From NCBI RefSeq assembly GCF_000802305.1, contig NZ_JTDK01000008.1:62001-126000 (forward strand): 64,000 bases of DNA, in the 5' to 3' direction. Both the position numbers and the translations under genes were made by a program. Within the stretch, counting starts at the first letter, position 1. Every line of letters starts with the position of its first letter. Below, one piece after another: positions 24,998-33,682 of the stretch. Under the pieces are notes generated by a model, which saw only the letters and a list, made by a program, of their open reading frames with translations, was not told where the DNA came from and searched no databases. The DNA is from Microbacterium mangrovi (GTDB lineage: Bacteria > Actinomycetota > Actinomycetes > Actinomycetales > Microbacteriaceae).

Positions 24998-25987
24998 TCA
25001 GGGCCGGGGGCCGGTGCTCTCCCGCACGACGAGCTCGGGCGCATCCCGATGCGCGACCGGCGGGGCATCCGGCTCGTCGATCCGGCGGATGACGGCATCC
25101 AGCGCCTGGGCGGCGAGCGTCTGCGGGTCGTGCCGCACCGTCGTCAGCCGCACGTACGGCAGCGCGGCGATCGAGCTGTCGTCGAAGCCGGCGACCGAGA
25201 CGTCTTCGGGGACGCGGATGCCGCGGCGCACGAGCGTCGACAGCAGTCCGACTGCGGTGCGGTCGTTCGCGGCCATCACCGCGGTGGGCAGGGCTCCGCG
25301 GGCCAGCAGGGCATCGGCGGCGGCCGAACCGCCCTCTTCACTGAACGCGCCCTCGAGGACGTCGGGCACGAGGCCGCGATCCGCGATCGCCGCGACGTAG
25401 GCCTCCCGGCGATCGGCGGCGTTGGGCCCCGATCCCCCGGTGACGTAGGCGATCCGCTCGTGCCCCAGCCTGGTGAGGTGATCGACGAGCAGCCGGATGC
25501 CGTACCCGCTGTCGACCCGGACGTCATCGACGGGGTCCGCGCTGCGCGGACCGCCGAGCTGCACGACCGGCAATTGGTCGGGGAGGCCGGCGATCGTCGC
25601 CGACCCGTCGCCGGTCGCGAGGACGACGAGCCCTTCGATGCGCTGGCCGAGCAGGTCCGCGATCACCTCCGGCTGGGTGCGGCCGGAACCGAGCGGGCCG
25701 AGGGCCAGCGAGTAGCCGCGCGCGGCGGCGTCGGCCATCAGCGCCTCGACCAGGTCGACCTCGAACGGCTCGTGCATCGTGAACAGCACGCCGAGCCGAA
25801 AGCTGCGACGGCCGCGCAGGAGCCGGGCGGAGGCATCCGGGTGGTAGCCGAGCTCGTCGGCCGCCTCGCGCACGCGGCGGCGCGTCTCGTCGCTGGCGCC
25901 AGGCAGATCGCGCAGTACCAGCGAGACGAGCTGGCGCGAGACACCGAGGTGGTCGGCGACGTCCTTCATCGTGGGGCGAGCGGGCAT
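24998..25987 (-). CDS. LacI-family transcriptional regulator
   Basis: A 329-residue LacI protein. The HTH is TMKDVADHLGVSRQLVSLVLRD and the hinge YHPDASARLLRGRRS is at residues about 45-60. The sensor domain carries AVMAANDRTAVGLL and VAGFDDSSIAAL, and it ends in LVVRESTGPR. The ATG at 25987 gives the normal N-terminus; the frame could extend 17 codons further but only into the operator region. Two tandem copies of TAGCACGTGCTA separate it from the divergent dehydrogenase and isomerase genes, which it probably represses along with itself. The sugar-porter gene follows 77 bp downstream on the same strand and may be partly co-transcribed. Confidence 0.92.
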   Translation of the reverse strand: MPARPTMKDVADHLGVSRQLVSLVLRDLPGASDETRRRVREAADELGYHPDASARLLRGRRSFRLGVLFTMHEPFEVDLVEALMADAAARGYSLALGPLGSGRTQPEVIADLLGQRIEGLVVLATGDGSATIAGLPDQLPVVQLGGPRSADPVDDVRVDSGYGIRLLVDHLTRLGHERIAYVTGGSGPNAADRREAYVAAIADRGLVPDVLEGAFSEEGGSAAADALLARGALPTAVMAANDRTAVGLLSTLVRRGIRVPEDVSVAGFDDSSIAALPYVRLTTVRHDPQTLAAQALDAVIRRIDEPDAPPVAHRDAPELVVRESTGPRP

Positions 25988-26019
25988 GGTCCATCGTCGC
26001 ACGAAATCGGACGTGGCTC

Positions 26020-26044
26020 TAGCACGTGCTACTAGCACGTGCTA
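26020..26044. promoter_or_regulatory. Two tandem perfect operators TAGCACGTGCTA
   Basis: Identical 12-bp palindromes at 26020-26031 and 26033-26044, separated by one base, in the 69-bp gap between the divergent LacI and Gfo/Idh genes. The downstream copy ends 12 bp before the dehydrogenase ATG. Confidence 0.8.
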
Positions 26045-26056
26045 TTCTCGCCTGCC

Positions 26057-27085
26057 ATGACCATCTCCTCTCCCGTCCGTCTCGGACTCATCGGCGCCGG
26101 CTGGATCGGCGCCTTCCACGCCGAGAGCATCGCCCGGCGCATCCCCGACACCGAACTCGTCACGGTCGCCGACCCGGTGCCCGGCGCCGCTGAGCGCGTC
26201 GCCGCACCGTTCGGCGCCCGTGCGTCCCTCGACGCTGCGGACCTCATCACCGACCCCGCGGTCGAGGGCGTCGTGATCTCGTCCCCGGCCTTCACCCACG
26301 CCGACCTCGTCGTCGCCGCGGCCCAGGCGGGCAAGGCTGTCTTCGTCGAGAAGCCCATGGCCCTGACCCTCGAGGATGCCGACCGCGCCATCTCCGCCGC
26401 GGCCTCCGCCGGGGTCCCGCTGCAGGTCGGCTTCAACCGCCGCTTCGCGACCGACTTCGCCGCCGCCCGCGCGCTCGTCTTGGACGGCCGCGTCGGCACC
26501 CCGCAGCTGCTCCGTTCGCTCACCCGCGACCCCGGCCTGGCGAACCCGGGTGCGGTGAAGCCCTGGACGATCTTCAACGAAACCCTCATCCACGACTTCG
26601 ACACCCTCAACTGGTTCAACGCCGGCGCGTCCCCGGTCGAAGTGGTCGCGCTCGCCGACGCGCTCGTCGCCCCCGACTTCAAGGACGGTGGCCTCCTCGA
26701 CACCGCCGTCGTCACGATCCGGTACGACAACGGCGCGCTCGCCGTCGCCGAGGCGAACTTCTCGGCCGTGTACGGCTACGACATCCGCGGCGAGGTCTTC
26801 GGCTCGGCCGGCATGGTCACCGCAGGCGACATCCACGCCACGAGCGCCCGCTACTTCGGCGCCGACGGGGCGTGGGCCGAGACCAGCAGGTTGAACATCG
26901 ACCTGTTCCGCCAGGCGTACACCGACGAACTCGCCGCGTTCGCCGTCGCGATCCGCACCGGCGAGGTGGCCGGCGCCCGGGGTGAGGATGCCCGCGCCGC
27001 CCTCGCCCTCGCGCTCGCCTGCCGCGCATCGGTCGAACGCGGCACCGTGGTGCGGCTGGGCGCCGACGGGCGTGTGCTCGGATGA
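26057..27085 (+). CDS. Gfo/Idh/MocA oxidoreductase, inositol 2-dehydrogenase-like
   Basis: A 342-residue enzyme with the Rossmann motif LGLIGAGWIGAFHAESIA and the EKP motif VFVEKPMALTLEDAD. The catalytic helix region NETLIHDFDTLNWFN has the paired Asp/His expected for inositol dehydrogenases (HDxDxxxW). Length and layout fit IolG-type enzymes, but other polyols are possible. The ATG at 26057 follows two LacI-type palindromes closely and has no evident ribosome site, so a leaderless transcript is plausible. Its stop overlaps the start of the hydroxypyruvate-isomerase-like gene by 4 bp. Oxidation of a sugar or cyclitol followed by isomerisation is the simplest reading of the pair. Confidence 0.9.
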   Translation: MTISSPVRLGLIGAGWIGAFHAESIARRIPDTELVTVADPVPGAAERVAAPFGARASLDAADLITDPAVEGVVISSPAFTHADLVVAAAQAGKAVFVEKPMALTLEDADRAISAAASAGVPLQVGFNRRFATDFAAARALVLDGRVGTPQLLRSLTRDPGLANPGAVKPWTIFNETLIHDFDTLNWFNAGASPVEVVALADALVAPDFKDGGLLDTAVVTIRYDNGALAVAEANFSAVYGYDIRGEVFGSAGMVTAGDIHATSARYFGADGAWAETSRLNIDLFRQAYTDELAAFAVAIRTGEVAGARGEDARAALALALACRASVERGTVVRLGADGRVLG

Positions 27086-27900
27086 GCGTCCCGACCCGCA
27101 CGTCAGGGGTGACGCTGGCGGCATCCGCCGAGATGCTCTTCACCGACCTGCCGTTCGCCGACCGCGTGCGGCACATCGACGCGGCCGGGTTCCAGGTGGA
27201 GATCTGGGGCTGGGGGGCCAAGGACCTCCCCGCCCTTGCGGCCACCGGCGCCACGTTCTCGTCGATGACCGGCTACCTGCGGGGCAGCCTCACCGACCCC
27301 GACGGCGCCCGCGAACTCCTCGCCACTGCGCGCGAGTCGCTGGATGCTGCGGAGGTCATCGACAGCCCGCGGCTGAACCTGCACGGCACCGGCCTCGACG
27401 ACCGCGGGCTGCCGGTCGTGCCGCACCCGCATCCCTCCGGCCCGGACTGGATCGCCGCGGCCCGGACCCTCGAACACCTCGCAGCCCTCGGCGAGGCGCG
27501 CGGACGCGTGTTCACCCTCGAGAACCTCAACACCGCCGTCGATCACCCGGGCACCCCGTTCGCCCGCGCGGCCGACACGATCGCCCTGGTGGATGCGGTC
27601 GGCAGCCCGCATCTACGCGTCAACCTCGACCTGTACCACGCGCAGATCGGGGAGGGGAACCTGATCGAGCTCGTCGAGCGGGCCGCCTCCCTCATCGGCG
27701 AGATCCAAGTCGCCGATGTTCCCGGCCGCTGCGAGCCGGGCACGGGCGAGATCAACTACCCCGCGATCGCCGCCGTGCTGCGGCGCATCGGCTACACCGG
27801 CGTCGTGGGGCTCGAGGGCTGGGCCCGGGCCTCCAGCGACGCCGCCCTGGAGGCCTTCCGTGCCGCGTTCGCGGAGGTGGCCGGCACCGACGCGGGCTGA
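27082..27900 (+). CDS. TIM-barrel isomerase, hydroxypyruvate isomerase-like
   Basis: A 272-residue TIM-barrel protein of the Hyi family. Metal-ligand segments are clear: FTLENLNTAVDHPG (the Glu), NLDLYHAQIGEGNLI and IQVADVPGRCEPGTGEINYP, ending with VGLEGWARA. These are the characteristic blocks of hydroxypyruvate isomerases and of related ketose isomerases such as OtnI. It overlaps the preceding Gfo/Idh dehydrogenase by 4 bp and shares its LacI control region. Converting the keto product of that dehydrogenase is likely. True hydroxypyruvate isomerisation is less likely because no glyoxylate carboligase or tartronate-semialdehyde reductase gene is in the window. Confidence 0.88.
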   Translation: MSVPTRTSGVTLAASAEMLFTDLPFADRVRHIDAAGFQVEIWGWGAKDLPALAATGATFSSMTGYLRGSLTDPDGARELLATARESLDAAEVIDSPRLNLHGTGLDDRGLPVVPHPHPSGPDWIAAARTLEHLAALGEARGRVFTLENLNTAVDHPGTPFARAADTIALVDAVGSPHLRVNLDLYHAQIGEGNLIELVERAASLIGEIQVADVPGRCEPGTGEINYPAIAAVLRRIGYTGVVGLEGWARASSDAALEAFRAAFAEVAGTDAG

Positions 27901-27918
27901 ACGACCCCGGTGGGGTGC

Positions 27919-27966
27919 CTTCGACAGGCTCAGGACGCACGGGCTGGCGGGCTGAGCCTGTCGAAG
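27919..27966. repeat. Extragenic palindrome with CTTCGACAGGCTCAG arms
   Basis: Perfect 15-bp arms (27919-27933 and 27952-27966) between convergent genes. The same arm recurs at 43066-43080, 44067-44081 and, inverted, 43027-43041. It can also act as a terminator hairpin. Confidence 0.75.
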
Positions 27967-27985
27967 CCCGACACCACCCCGGAAC

Positions 27986-29017
27986 TCAGGGCCCCAGCTC
28001 GGCGCGGACGGCATCCAGCGTCCGCATGATCCGCACCGTTTCGGCGAGCGGCATCAGGGGCGACTCGGTGCGGCCGTCGGCGATCTGCCGGGCCGCCTCC
28101 GCCGCCTCGAAGCAGAGGGCGTCCTCCGGGCGGTGCTGCGCGAACCGCACCGTGGCGGCATCCCCGCCGTGCGGGGTGACCGTGATCGCCGACGGCAGGT
28201 AGAACGGAGCGTGTACCTCGAGGACTCCGCGGGTTCCGGTGACGAACGCGGAGGTCGGGGTGCGCGCCTCGAGCGTCGTGAACAGGTGCGCGTGGCGGTG
28301 CCCCTCCCCCTGCAGCACGATGCTCACCTGCGCATCGACCCCGGTCTCGGTGAGCGACCCGGCCGCGATCACCCGCTCCGGCGCAGCCCGTTCGAGCCCG
28401 CCGAGCGCGAACGACGCGAACGACACCAGGTAGACGCCGAGGTCGAGGAGGGCCCCGCCCCCGAGCGCGGGGTCGAAGAGCCGCGAGGTCGGGTCCGGCG
28501 CGAAGTATTCGCCGAGGTCGGCCGAGACCGCATGGATGTCGCCGATGCTCCCGGCGCCCAGCACCTGCCGGATGACGTCGGTCGCGGGCAGGAACCGCGG
28601 CCACATCGCCTCCATCGCGAAGACCCCGCGGGATGCCGCGGCCTCCGCGACGCGCTGCGCCTCGTCGGCATCCATCGCGAACGGCTTCTCGACGACGACG
28701 TGCTTGCCGGCCTCGATCGCCAGCAGCGCGCACCGCGCATGGAACGGGTTCGGCGTCGCGATGTAGACGACGTCCACCGCAGGGTCGGCTACGAGGTCCT
28801 CGTACGCGCCGTGCACGGCGGGAATCCCGTGCCGCTCGGCGAACACGGCGCCGCGCGCGGCATTCCGCGACCCGACCGCCGCGAGCACCTGCCGGGTGTG
28901 CGCACGCAGCGACGTGGCGAAGGCTTCGGCGATGCGGCCCGGGCCGAGGACGCCCCAGCGCAGAGCCGGCGCCTGCGCGGGGTCGGCGATGCGCGACGCG
29001 GGGAGCGCGACGGTCAT
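27986..29017 (-). CDS. Gfo/Idh/MocA family oxidoreductase
   Basis: A 343-residue dehydrogenase: Rossmann segment LRWGVLGPGRIAEAFATSL, VYIATPNPFHARCAL and the EKP motif VVVEKPFAMDADEAQ. The block AMWPRFLP, then GGGALLDLGVYLVSFASF, is typical of the trans-dihydrodiol/1,5-anhydrofructose-reductase-like branch rather than of inositol dehydrogenase. Its start overlaps the stop of the next upstream dehydrogenase by 4 bp, so the two form an operon read leftwards from the palindrome at 30273. It ends at the extragenic hairpin. The substrate is probably a keto-sugar or glycoside, inferred from family and neighbours only. Confidence 0.9.
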   Translation of the reverse strand: MTVALPASRIADPAQAPALRWGVLGPGRIAEAFATSLRAHTRQVLAAVGSRNAARGAVFAERHGIPAVHGAYEDLVADPAVDVVYIATPNPFHARCALLAIEAGKHVVVEKPFAMDADEAQRVAEAAASRGVFAMEAMWPRFLPATDVIRQVLGAGSIGDIHAVSADLGEYFAPDPTSRLFDPALGGGALLDLGVYLVSFASFALGGLERAAPERVIAAGSLTETGVDAQVSIVLQGEGHRHAHLFTTLEARTPTSAFVTGTRGVLEVHAPFYLPSAITVTPHGGDAATVRFAQHRPEDALCFEAAEAARQIADGRTESPLMPLAETVRIMRTLDAVRAELGP

Positions 29018-30216
29018 GCGGTGACCTGCGCTACATCGGCATCGGCATCGGCATCGGCGCCGAGCAGCGCCGGACGGCCGGACGCCGCGGATCGGGTGGC
29101 GGCATCCAGCACTCGCATCGTCTGCGCGGCCGCGGCGAAGTCGGTCGTGGAGCGCGTGCCGTCGAGGATGCAGCCGAGGAACGCCTGCACCTGGGCGACG
29201 AACGCCTCGCCATAGCCGGTGCCGACGCCGCGCGAACGGAACGATGAGACGTCGACGTAGGCGCCGTGCAGCGGCCCGGTGATGACGCGGCGCGGCCCGT
29301 CGAAGCGCGGATCGCCGCCGGCCTGGTGGATGACGAAGCTGTTCAGTTCTTCGGTGGTGAAGCTCACCATCCCCCGCTCCCCGAACACGCGGATCGCGAG
29401 GGAGTTCGGCGTGGAGTGCGCGACCCGGCTCGCCTGCAGGGTTCCGGTGGCGCCGTCCCCGGCGACGAGCAGCAGGGCCGCGGCGTCGTCGTTGGTGACC
29501 CGGTGCACGACGCCGGCGCGGTCGGTGCGCTCGGAGATGTAGGTCGCGAAGCGCGCCCCGGTGACCTCGGTGATCGCGCCGACGACGAACTCGACCGCGT
29601 CGATCGCGTGCAGGCCGATGTCGATGAGGGCACCGCCGCCCGAGGATGCCTGGTCGAACCGCCAGGTGAACGGGTCGGCCGGGTCGGCCGCATGGTGGCA
29701 GTAGTACGTGGCCTCGAAGTGGTACATGCGTCCGATCTCACCCTCGGCGACCGCTGCGCGCAGCGCCGCGAGCCCAGGCAGGCGCCGGTACGAGAATCCG
29801 ACGGCGTCGACCGCTCCGGCGCGACCGGGCGCGGCGGCGAGTCCGGCCAGGCGCGCGGCCTGGGCAGCATCCAGCCCGAGCGGCTTCTCGGTGAGCACGT
29901 GCTTGCCGGATGCCAGCACCTTGGTGAGAACGTCGAGGTGCTGGTTGTTGGGCAGGGCGACGCTGACCGCGTCGATCGCCGGGTCGGCGAGGAGCTCGTC
30001 CACCGACGTTCCCCACCGCTCGAAGCCGTAGCGCTCGGCGACGTCCTGAGCCAGTGGGGCGAAGGCGTCGACCACGTGGGTGCGCTCGACGCGCACGCCG
30101 CGTAGTGCGTCGGCCATCGACGCGTTGCGGTAGCCGAACGCGTGGGCCTGGCCGGCCATGCCGGCGCCGATGAGTCCGATGCGGATGGTCCTCGTGTCGA
30201 GGCGCGGTTCGGCCAT
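29014..30216 (-). CDS. Gfo/Idh/MocA family oxidoreductase (paralogue of 37003-38196)
   Basis: A 400-residue dehydrogenase with IGLIGAGMAGQAHAFGYRNA at the N-terminus, VLTEKPLGLDAAQAA as EKP motif, and GGGALIDIGLHAIDAVEFVVG in the catalytic domain. It resembles the gene at 37003 in opening motif (GAGMAG.AHA), length and C-terminal order. The ATG at 30216 is preceded by GGAGAGAG. The last residues contain a small Ala-Asp repeat (ADADADADV) from a repeated GCATCG run near 29040. It is divergent from a TIM-barrel gene across a control region with TTAGAGCGCTCTAA. Probably it oxidises a cyclitol or a glycoside at one hydroxyl. Confidence 0.9.
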   Translation of the reverse strand: MAEPRLDTRTIRIGLIGAGMAGQAHAFGYRNASMADALRGVRVERTHVVDAFAPLAQDVAERYGFERWGTSVDELLADPAIDAVSVALPNNQHLDVLTKVLASGKHVLTEKPLGLDAAQAARLAGLAAAPGRAGAVDAVGFSYRRLPGLAALRAAVAEGEIGRMYHFEATYYCHHAADPADPFTWRFDQASSGGGALIDIGLHAIDAVEFVVGAITEVTGARFATYISERTDRAGVVHRVTNDDAAALLLVAGDGATGTLQASRVAHSTPNSLAIRVFGERGMVSFTTEELNSFVIHQAGGDPRFDGPRRVITGPLHGAYVDVSSFRSRGVGTGYGEAFVAQVQAFLGCILDGTRSTTDFAAAAQTMRVLDAATRSAASGRPALLGADADADADVAQVTA

Positions 30217-30272
30217 GGTTGTTCTCTCTCCGTCGAGGGGCGACTGCCCGTGAAAGTACTTGCGCACTTGAA

Positions 30273-30304
30273 TTAGAGCGCTCTAAGTTGTGTATGTCAA
30301 GACA
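30273..30304. promoter_or_regulatory. LacI-type operator TTAGAGCGCTCTAA plus IolR-like box TGTCAAGACA
   Basis: A perfect 14-bp palindrome at 30273-30286, with core GAGCGCTC shared with the site at 36934. It is followed at 30295-30304 by TGTCAAGACA, which matches KGWCHTRACA at 9/10 but is also a near palindrome. Both lie between the divergent dehydrogenase and TIM-barrel genes. Confidence 0.65.
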
Positions 30305-30350
30305 AAGCTCGCGAGCGGGCGACCCGCTCGCCCCTCCCGAAAGGCTCCCC

Positions 30351-31283
30351 ATGGAGATCGGACTGCTCACCGACGGCGTCGGGCACCTGACTCGCACGGC
30401 CGCCCTCGACTTCGCCGCGGGCCTCGGGCTCACGCGCGTCGAGTTCGCGGCCGGCAACTGGTCCGCCGCGCCGCACCTCGACGTCGACGACCTGCTCGCC
30501 CACGCCGACGCGCGTCGCATCCTGCAGGGCGACCTCGATGCGCGCGGGCTGCGACTGTCGGCCCTCAACGCCAGCGGCAACCAGCTGCATCCGGTGGACG
30601 GCGAGCGCAACGACGCACTGGTACGGGGCGTCATCCGACTCGCCGGCGAACTCGACGTCGACACTGTCGTACTCATGTCCGGGCTCCCCGGTGCGCCAGG
30701 CGACTCGATGCCGAACTGGATCACCACCTCGTGGCCGCCCGAGACCACCGCGACGCTGGAGTATCAGTGGAACGACGTCGCCCTGCCCTACTGGAGCGAG
30801 CTCGCCGCCTTCGCGGTGTCGTGCGGGGTCACCCGGCTCGCTGTCGAGATGCACGCCAATCAGCTCGTCTACAGCGTGCCGTCCCTGCAGCGACTGCGGG
30901 ATGCCGTCGGCCCGGTCGTCGGGGCGAACTTCGACCCGAGCCACCTGTTCTGGATGGGCGCCGATCCGCTCGCCGCGATCGCGGCACTGAGCGGCGCCAT
31001 CCACCACGTGCACGCCAAGGACACCCGGATCGAGCCCTCCGTCGCGGTGCGCTCACGACTCGAGTCACTGACCGTGCTCCCGGTCGCCGAGCGTTCATGG
31101 AACTACGTGACCGTCGGGCGCGGCCACGACGCCGCGTACTGGGCGCAGCTCATGGCGGCGCTCGGCGCGGCCGGCTACGATGGCACGCTGAGCATCGAAC
31201 ACGAGGACTACGCCGTCGACCCCGAAGCGGGGGTGCGCGAGGCCGCCGGCGTTCTGGAGGACGCGCTGACGCTGGTGGGCTGA
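30351..31283 (+). CDS. TIM-barrel sugar phosphate isomerase/epimerase-like protein
   Basis: A 310-residue AP-endonuclease-2-like TIM barrel. Landmarks are LSALNASGNQLHPVDGE, VVLMSGLPGAPGDSMPNW, the metal Glu in LAVEMHANQLVYS, NFDPSHLFWMGADP and HHVHAKDTRIEPS. The same blocks, in the same order, occur in the gene at 38198, so the two are paralogues (this one is 25 residues shorter). The ATG at 30351 has AAAGG upstream. It is divergent from the 29014 dehydrogenase and convergent with a LacI gene. Members act on inososes, keto-sugars or, in some glycoside pathways, 3-keto-glycosides. Which applies here is not decidable. Confidence 0.87.
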   Translation: MEIGLLTDGVGHLTRTAALDFAAGLGLTRVEFAAGNWSAAPHLDVDDLLAHADARRILQGDLDARGLRLSALNASGNQLHPVDGERNDALVRGVIRLAGELDVDTVVLMSGLPGAPGDSMPNWITTSWPPETTATLEYQWNDVALPYWSELAAFAVSCGVTRLAVEMHANQLVYSVPSLQRLRDAVGPVVGANFDPSHLFWMGADPLAAIAALSGAIHHVHAKDTRIEPSVAVRSRLESLTVLPVAERSWNYVTVGRGHDAAYWAQLMAALGAAGYDGTLSIEHEDYAVDPEAGVREAAGVLEDALTLVG

Positions 31284-31327
31284 GATCCCGGGGGATGCCC
31301 TTCGACAAGCGAAGCCCAGACACCCGG

Positions 31328-32374
31328 CTAAGCCCAGGAGCGCGGAGGCGCGACGCTCTGCCGTGGCACGATGCGAGGCGCGAGGCGCCGCACGACCGGC
31401 GCGCCATCCTCCCCCGCGATCCTCCGAAGCAGCTGTTCCGCGGCCCCTCGGCCGAGATCCCGCCCGTGCTGGTCCACCGAGCTGAGCTGCACGACGTCGG
31501 ACGCGGCGAATGCCGTGTCGTCATATCCCAGCACGGACACGTCGCGGGGCACCGACAGGCCCGCACTCGCGAGCGCCCCAAGCGCACCGAGGGCGGCCAG
31601 GTCGTTGTTCGCGAACACGGCGGTGGGGCGGGTTGACGCGGTCCGCAGGATCTCGCCCATCGCGCGGTGCCCGCCGCGCTCGGTCATGCTCTCTTCGACG
31701 ACGAGTGGCTCGAGACCGAGCCGAGTCATCGCTTCGACGTAGCCGGCCCGGCGACTGCCGTAAGGCAGGGTAGCCCGGCTCGCGATGTGGGCGATGCGGT
31801 CGTGTCCGAGTTCGTTCAGGAACTCGACGGCGAGCCGCCCGCCCAGCCGGTCGTCAGCGAGCACCGAGTCGACGCCGGGGGCGGTGAGCTCCCGGGTGAT
31901 GACGACGGCGGGAGTGCCGCGCAGCAGCGCGGTGAGGGATTCCGGGCTGCCCGTGTAGCCGGCGAGCAGGATGCCGTCGACCCGGAGGTCGACGAACGAG
32001 GTGATCGCCTCTGCCTCACGGGCGGGGTCGACATCGGTGCCGGCATCCTGCTCTGCGGCGCCGACGGCGACCATGAGGTGTTCGCCACTGCCCTCGATGC
32101 CCTCCGCGATGCCGGCGTAGATGTCGGCGAAGACCGGGTTGTGCAAGCCCAGTAGGAACACCCCGATCGTGTGGGTGCGGTTGCTGGCGAGACGGGATGC
32201 CAGGCGGTTGGGCGTGTAGCCGAGGCGTTCCGCGGTCTCGAGCACGAGTGCTCGGCGCGCCGGAGACACCAGCGGCGACTCGCGCATGACGAGCGAGACG
32301 AGGGCCCGGGAGACCCCGGCCTCGCGGGCGACGTCTTCCATGGTCACCGAGCGGGGACGCGCTCTGCTGTCCAT
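31328..32374 (-). CDS. LacI-family transcriptional regulator
   Basis: A 348-residue LacI protein. The HTH is TMEDVAREAGVSRALVSLVMRE, the hinge YTPNRLASRLASNRTHTIG. The sensor domain carries TAVFANNDLAALGAL and VLGYDDTAFAASDVVQLSSVDQ, ending RIVPRQS. The ATG at 32374 gives a 10-residue lead before the HTH; longer and shorter starts are possible and the ribosome site is weak. It is divergent from the sugar ABC importer and convergent with the 30351 TIM barrel. I see no clear palindrome in its own upstream gap, so its targets may be the GAGCGCTC sites at 30273 and 36934 or a site I missed. Confidence 0.9.
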   Translation of the reverse strand: MDSRARPRSVTMEDVAREAGVSRALVSLVMRESPLVSPARRALVLETAERLGYTPNRLASRLASNRTHTIGVFLLGLHNPVFADIYAGIAEGIEGSGEHLMVAVGAAEQDAGTDVDPAREAEAITSFVDLRVDGILLAGYTGSPESLTALLRGTPAVVITRELTAPGVDSVLADDRLGGRLAVEFLNELGHDRIAHIASRATLPYGSRRAGYVEAMTRLGLEPLVVEESMTERGGHRAMGEILRTASTRPTAVFANNDLAALGALGALASAGLSVPRDVSVLGYDDTAFAASDVVQLSSVDQHGRDLGRGAAEQLLRRIAGEDGAPVVRRLAPRIVPRQSVAPPRSWA

Positions 32375-32463
32375 CAGGTCATCGTAAGCCAGGTCGAGCC
32401 ACGACGCGGCGCCCCCGACGGGTGCCGGATTGTCACGATTTGACACTATGTCTACACATTCTC

Positions 32464-32499
32464 TTGACAGCGCGCTCGTCTTGAGAGATTGTTAAGTCA
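32464..32499 (+). promoter_or_regulatory. Promoter with exact IolR-consensus box for the sugar ABC importer
   Basis: TTGACA at 32464-32469 is followed after 17 bp by a weak -10 (GATTGT). The reverse strand of 32490-32499 reads TGACTTAACA, an exact match to KGWCHTRACA, overlapping the -10. The first gene starts 125 bp downstream. Confidence 0.55.
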
Positions 32500-32624
32500 A
32501 TTGGCCGGGCACGGTCACCGACGAAGAAGTCTGAACAGGGGCGAAGCAGCCCCGACAGCCCTCTTCGTCGATCGCCGCACCGGAACCCCGATCCGGGGCG
32601 GCATCCCTGACGAAAGGAACTCCC

Positions 32625-33617
32625 ATGACCCTGGTCTCACCTCGCAAGCTCGTGGCGGTCGGCGCCGCGGCAGCGGCGATCGCCCTCGCGCTCAGCGCGT
32701 GCAGCGGCGGCGGCGCCCCGAAGCAGACGGCCGCCGCAGACTCCGGCGGCAACGGCAACTCCGGGTACAAGATCGCCATGATCACCCACGAGACGCCCGG
32801 CGACACCTTCTGGGACAAGATCCGCGCCGGCGCCGAGCAGGCCGCCAAGGACACCGGCGTCAAGCTGACCTACTCCAACGACCCGCAGGCCGACAAGCAG
32901 GCCCAGCTCATCCAGACCGCCGTCGACTCCAAGGTCGACGGCATCGCCACCACCCTGGTCACCCCCGACGCCCTCGCCGGCTCGGTGAAGGCCGCGCAGG
33001 CGGCGGGGATCCCCCTCGTCGGCTTCAACTCCGGCATCGACCAGTACAAGCAGCTCGGTGCCCTCATGTACTTCGGCTCCGACGAGAACCTCGCCGGCAA
33101 CACCGTCGGCGAGAAGCTCGCCTCCGAAGGCGTCAAGCACCCGCTCTGTGTGATCCAGGCCGCCGGATCGGTCGCCCTCGAAGCCCGCTGCGCGGGTGTC
33201 AAGGACAAGGTCTCCGGCACCGAAAACATCCAGGTCAACGGCGCGGACGACTCCTCGGTCGTCTCCAGCCTGCAGGCCAAGCTCGCGCAGGACTCCTCCA
33301 TCGACGCCATCGTCACCCTCGGCGCGCCCATCGCCATGGACGCACTGAAGGCGATGAGCCAGGCAAGCAGCAAGGCGAAGCTGGTCACGTTCGACCTCAA
33401 CGAGCAGGCCGCGCAGGCCATCAAGGACGGCAAGATCGAGTTCTCCGTCGACCAGCAGCCCTACGTGCAGGGCTACATGGCGGTGACCGCGCTGTACCTC
33501 TACATCAAGAACGGCAACGACATCGGCGGCGGCGGCCCGGTCCTGACCGGTCCCTCGATCGTCGACAAGAACAACATCGACAAGATTCTTCCGTTCACCA
33601 AGAACAACACCCGCTGA
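32625..33617 (+). CDS. Sugar ABC transporter substrate-binding lipoprotein
   Basis: A 330-residue binding protein of the RbsB-like (Peripla_BP_4) class. A basic N-terminus and hydrophobic core end in a lipobox LSACSG, with the lipidated Cys near residue 26, so the protein is anchored outside the membrane. The mature part opens with KIAMITHETPGDTFWDKIRAGAEQAAKD, typical for this class, and has AGIPLVGFNSGI at the ligand cleft. AAAGGA precedes the ATG by 6 bases. It is the first of three ABC genes. The IolR-like promoter box makes inositol or a related cyclitol the best guess, with ribose- or xylose-type sugars as alternatives. Confidence 0.92.
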   Translation: MTLVSPRKLVAVGAAAAAIALALSACSGGGAPKQTAAADSGGNGNSGYKIAMITHETPGDTFWDKIRAGAEQAAKDTGVKLTYSNDPQADKQAQLIQTAVDSKVDGIATTLVTPDALAGSVKAAQAAGIPLVGFNSGIDQYKQLGALMYFGSDENLAGNTVGEKLASEGVKHPLCVIQAAGSVALEARCAGVKDKVSGTENIQVNGADDSSVVSSLQAKLAQDSSIDAIVTLGAPIAMDALKAMSQASSKAKLVTFDLNEQAAQAIKDGKIEFSVDQQPYVQGYMAVTALYLYIKNGNDIGGGGPVLTGPSIVDKNNIDKILPFTKNNTR

Positions 33618-33623
33618 TCCTCC

Positions 33624-33653
33624 GGGGCGGGGCCGATCTCCCGGCCCCGCCCC
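33624..33653 (+). terminator. Strong intercistronic hairpin after the binding-protein gene
   Basis: A 12-bp perfect stem GGGGCGGGGCCG with a 6-base loop, followed by CTTCCCGT, 7 bp after the binding-protein stop. Such hairpins usually stabilise or partly terminate the message, so the binding protein is made in excess over the permease. Confidence 0.75.
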
Positions 33654-33682
33654 TTCCCGTCCGTCCAGAAAGGAGTCCTGCC

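Noticed and set aside
23466..25987. LacI gene and IolT-like gene as a single simple operon
   Set aside because: A separate IolR-like box and ribosome site lie just upstream of the transporter, so it probably has its own promoter even if some read-through occurs.
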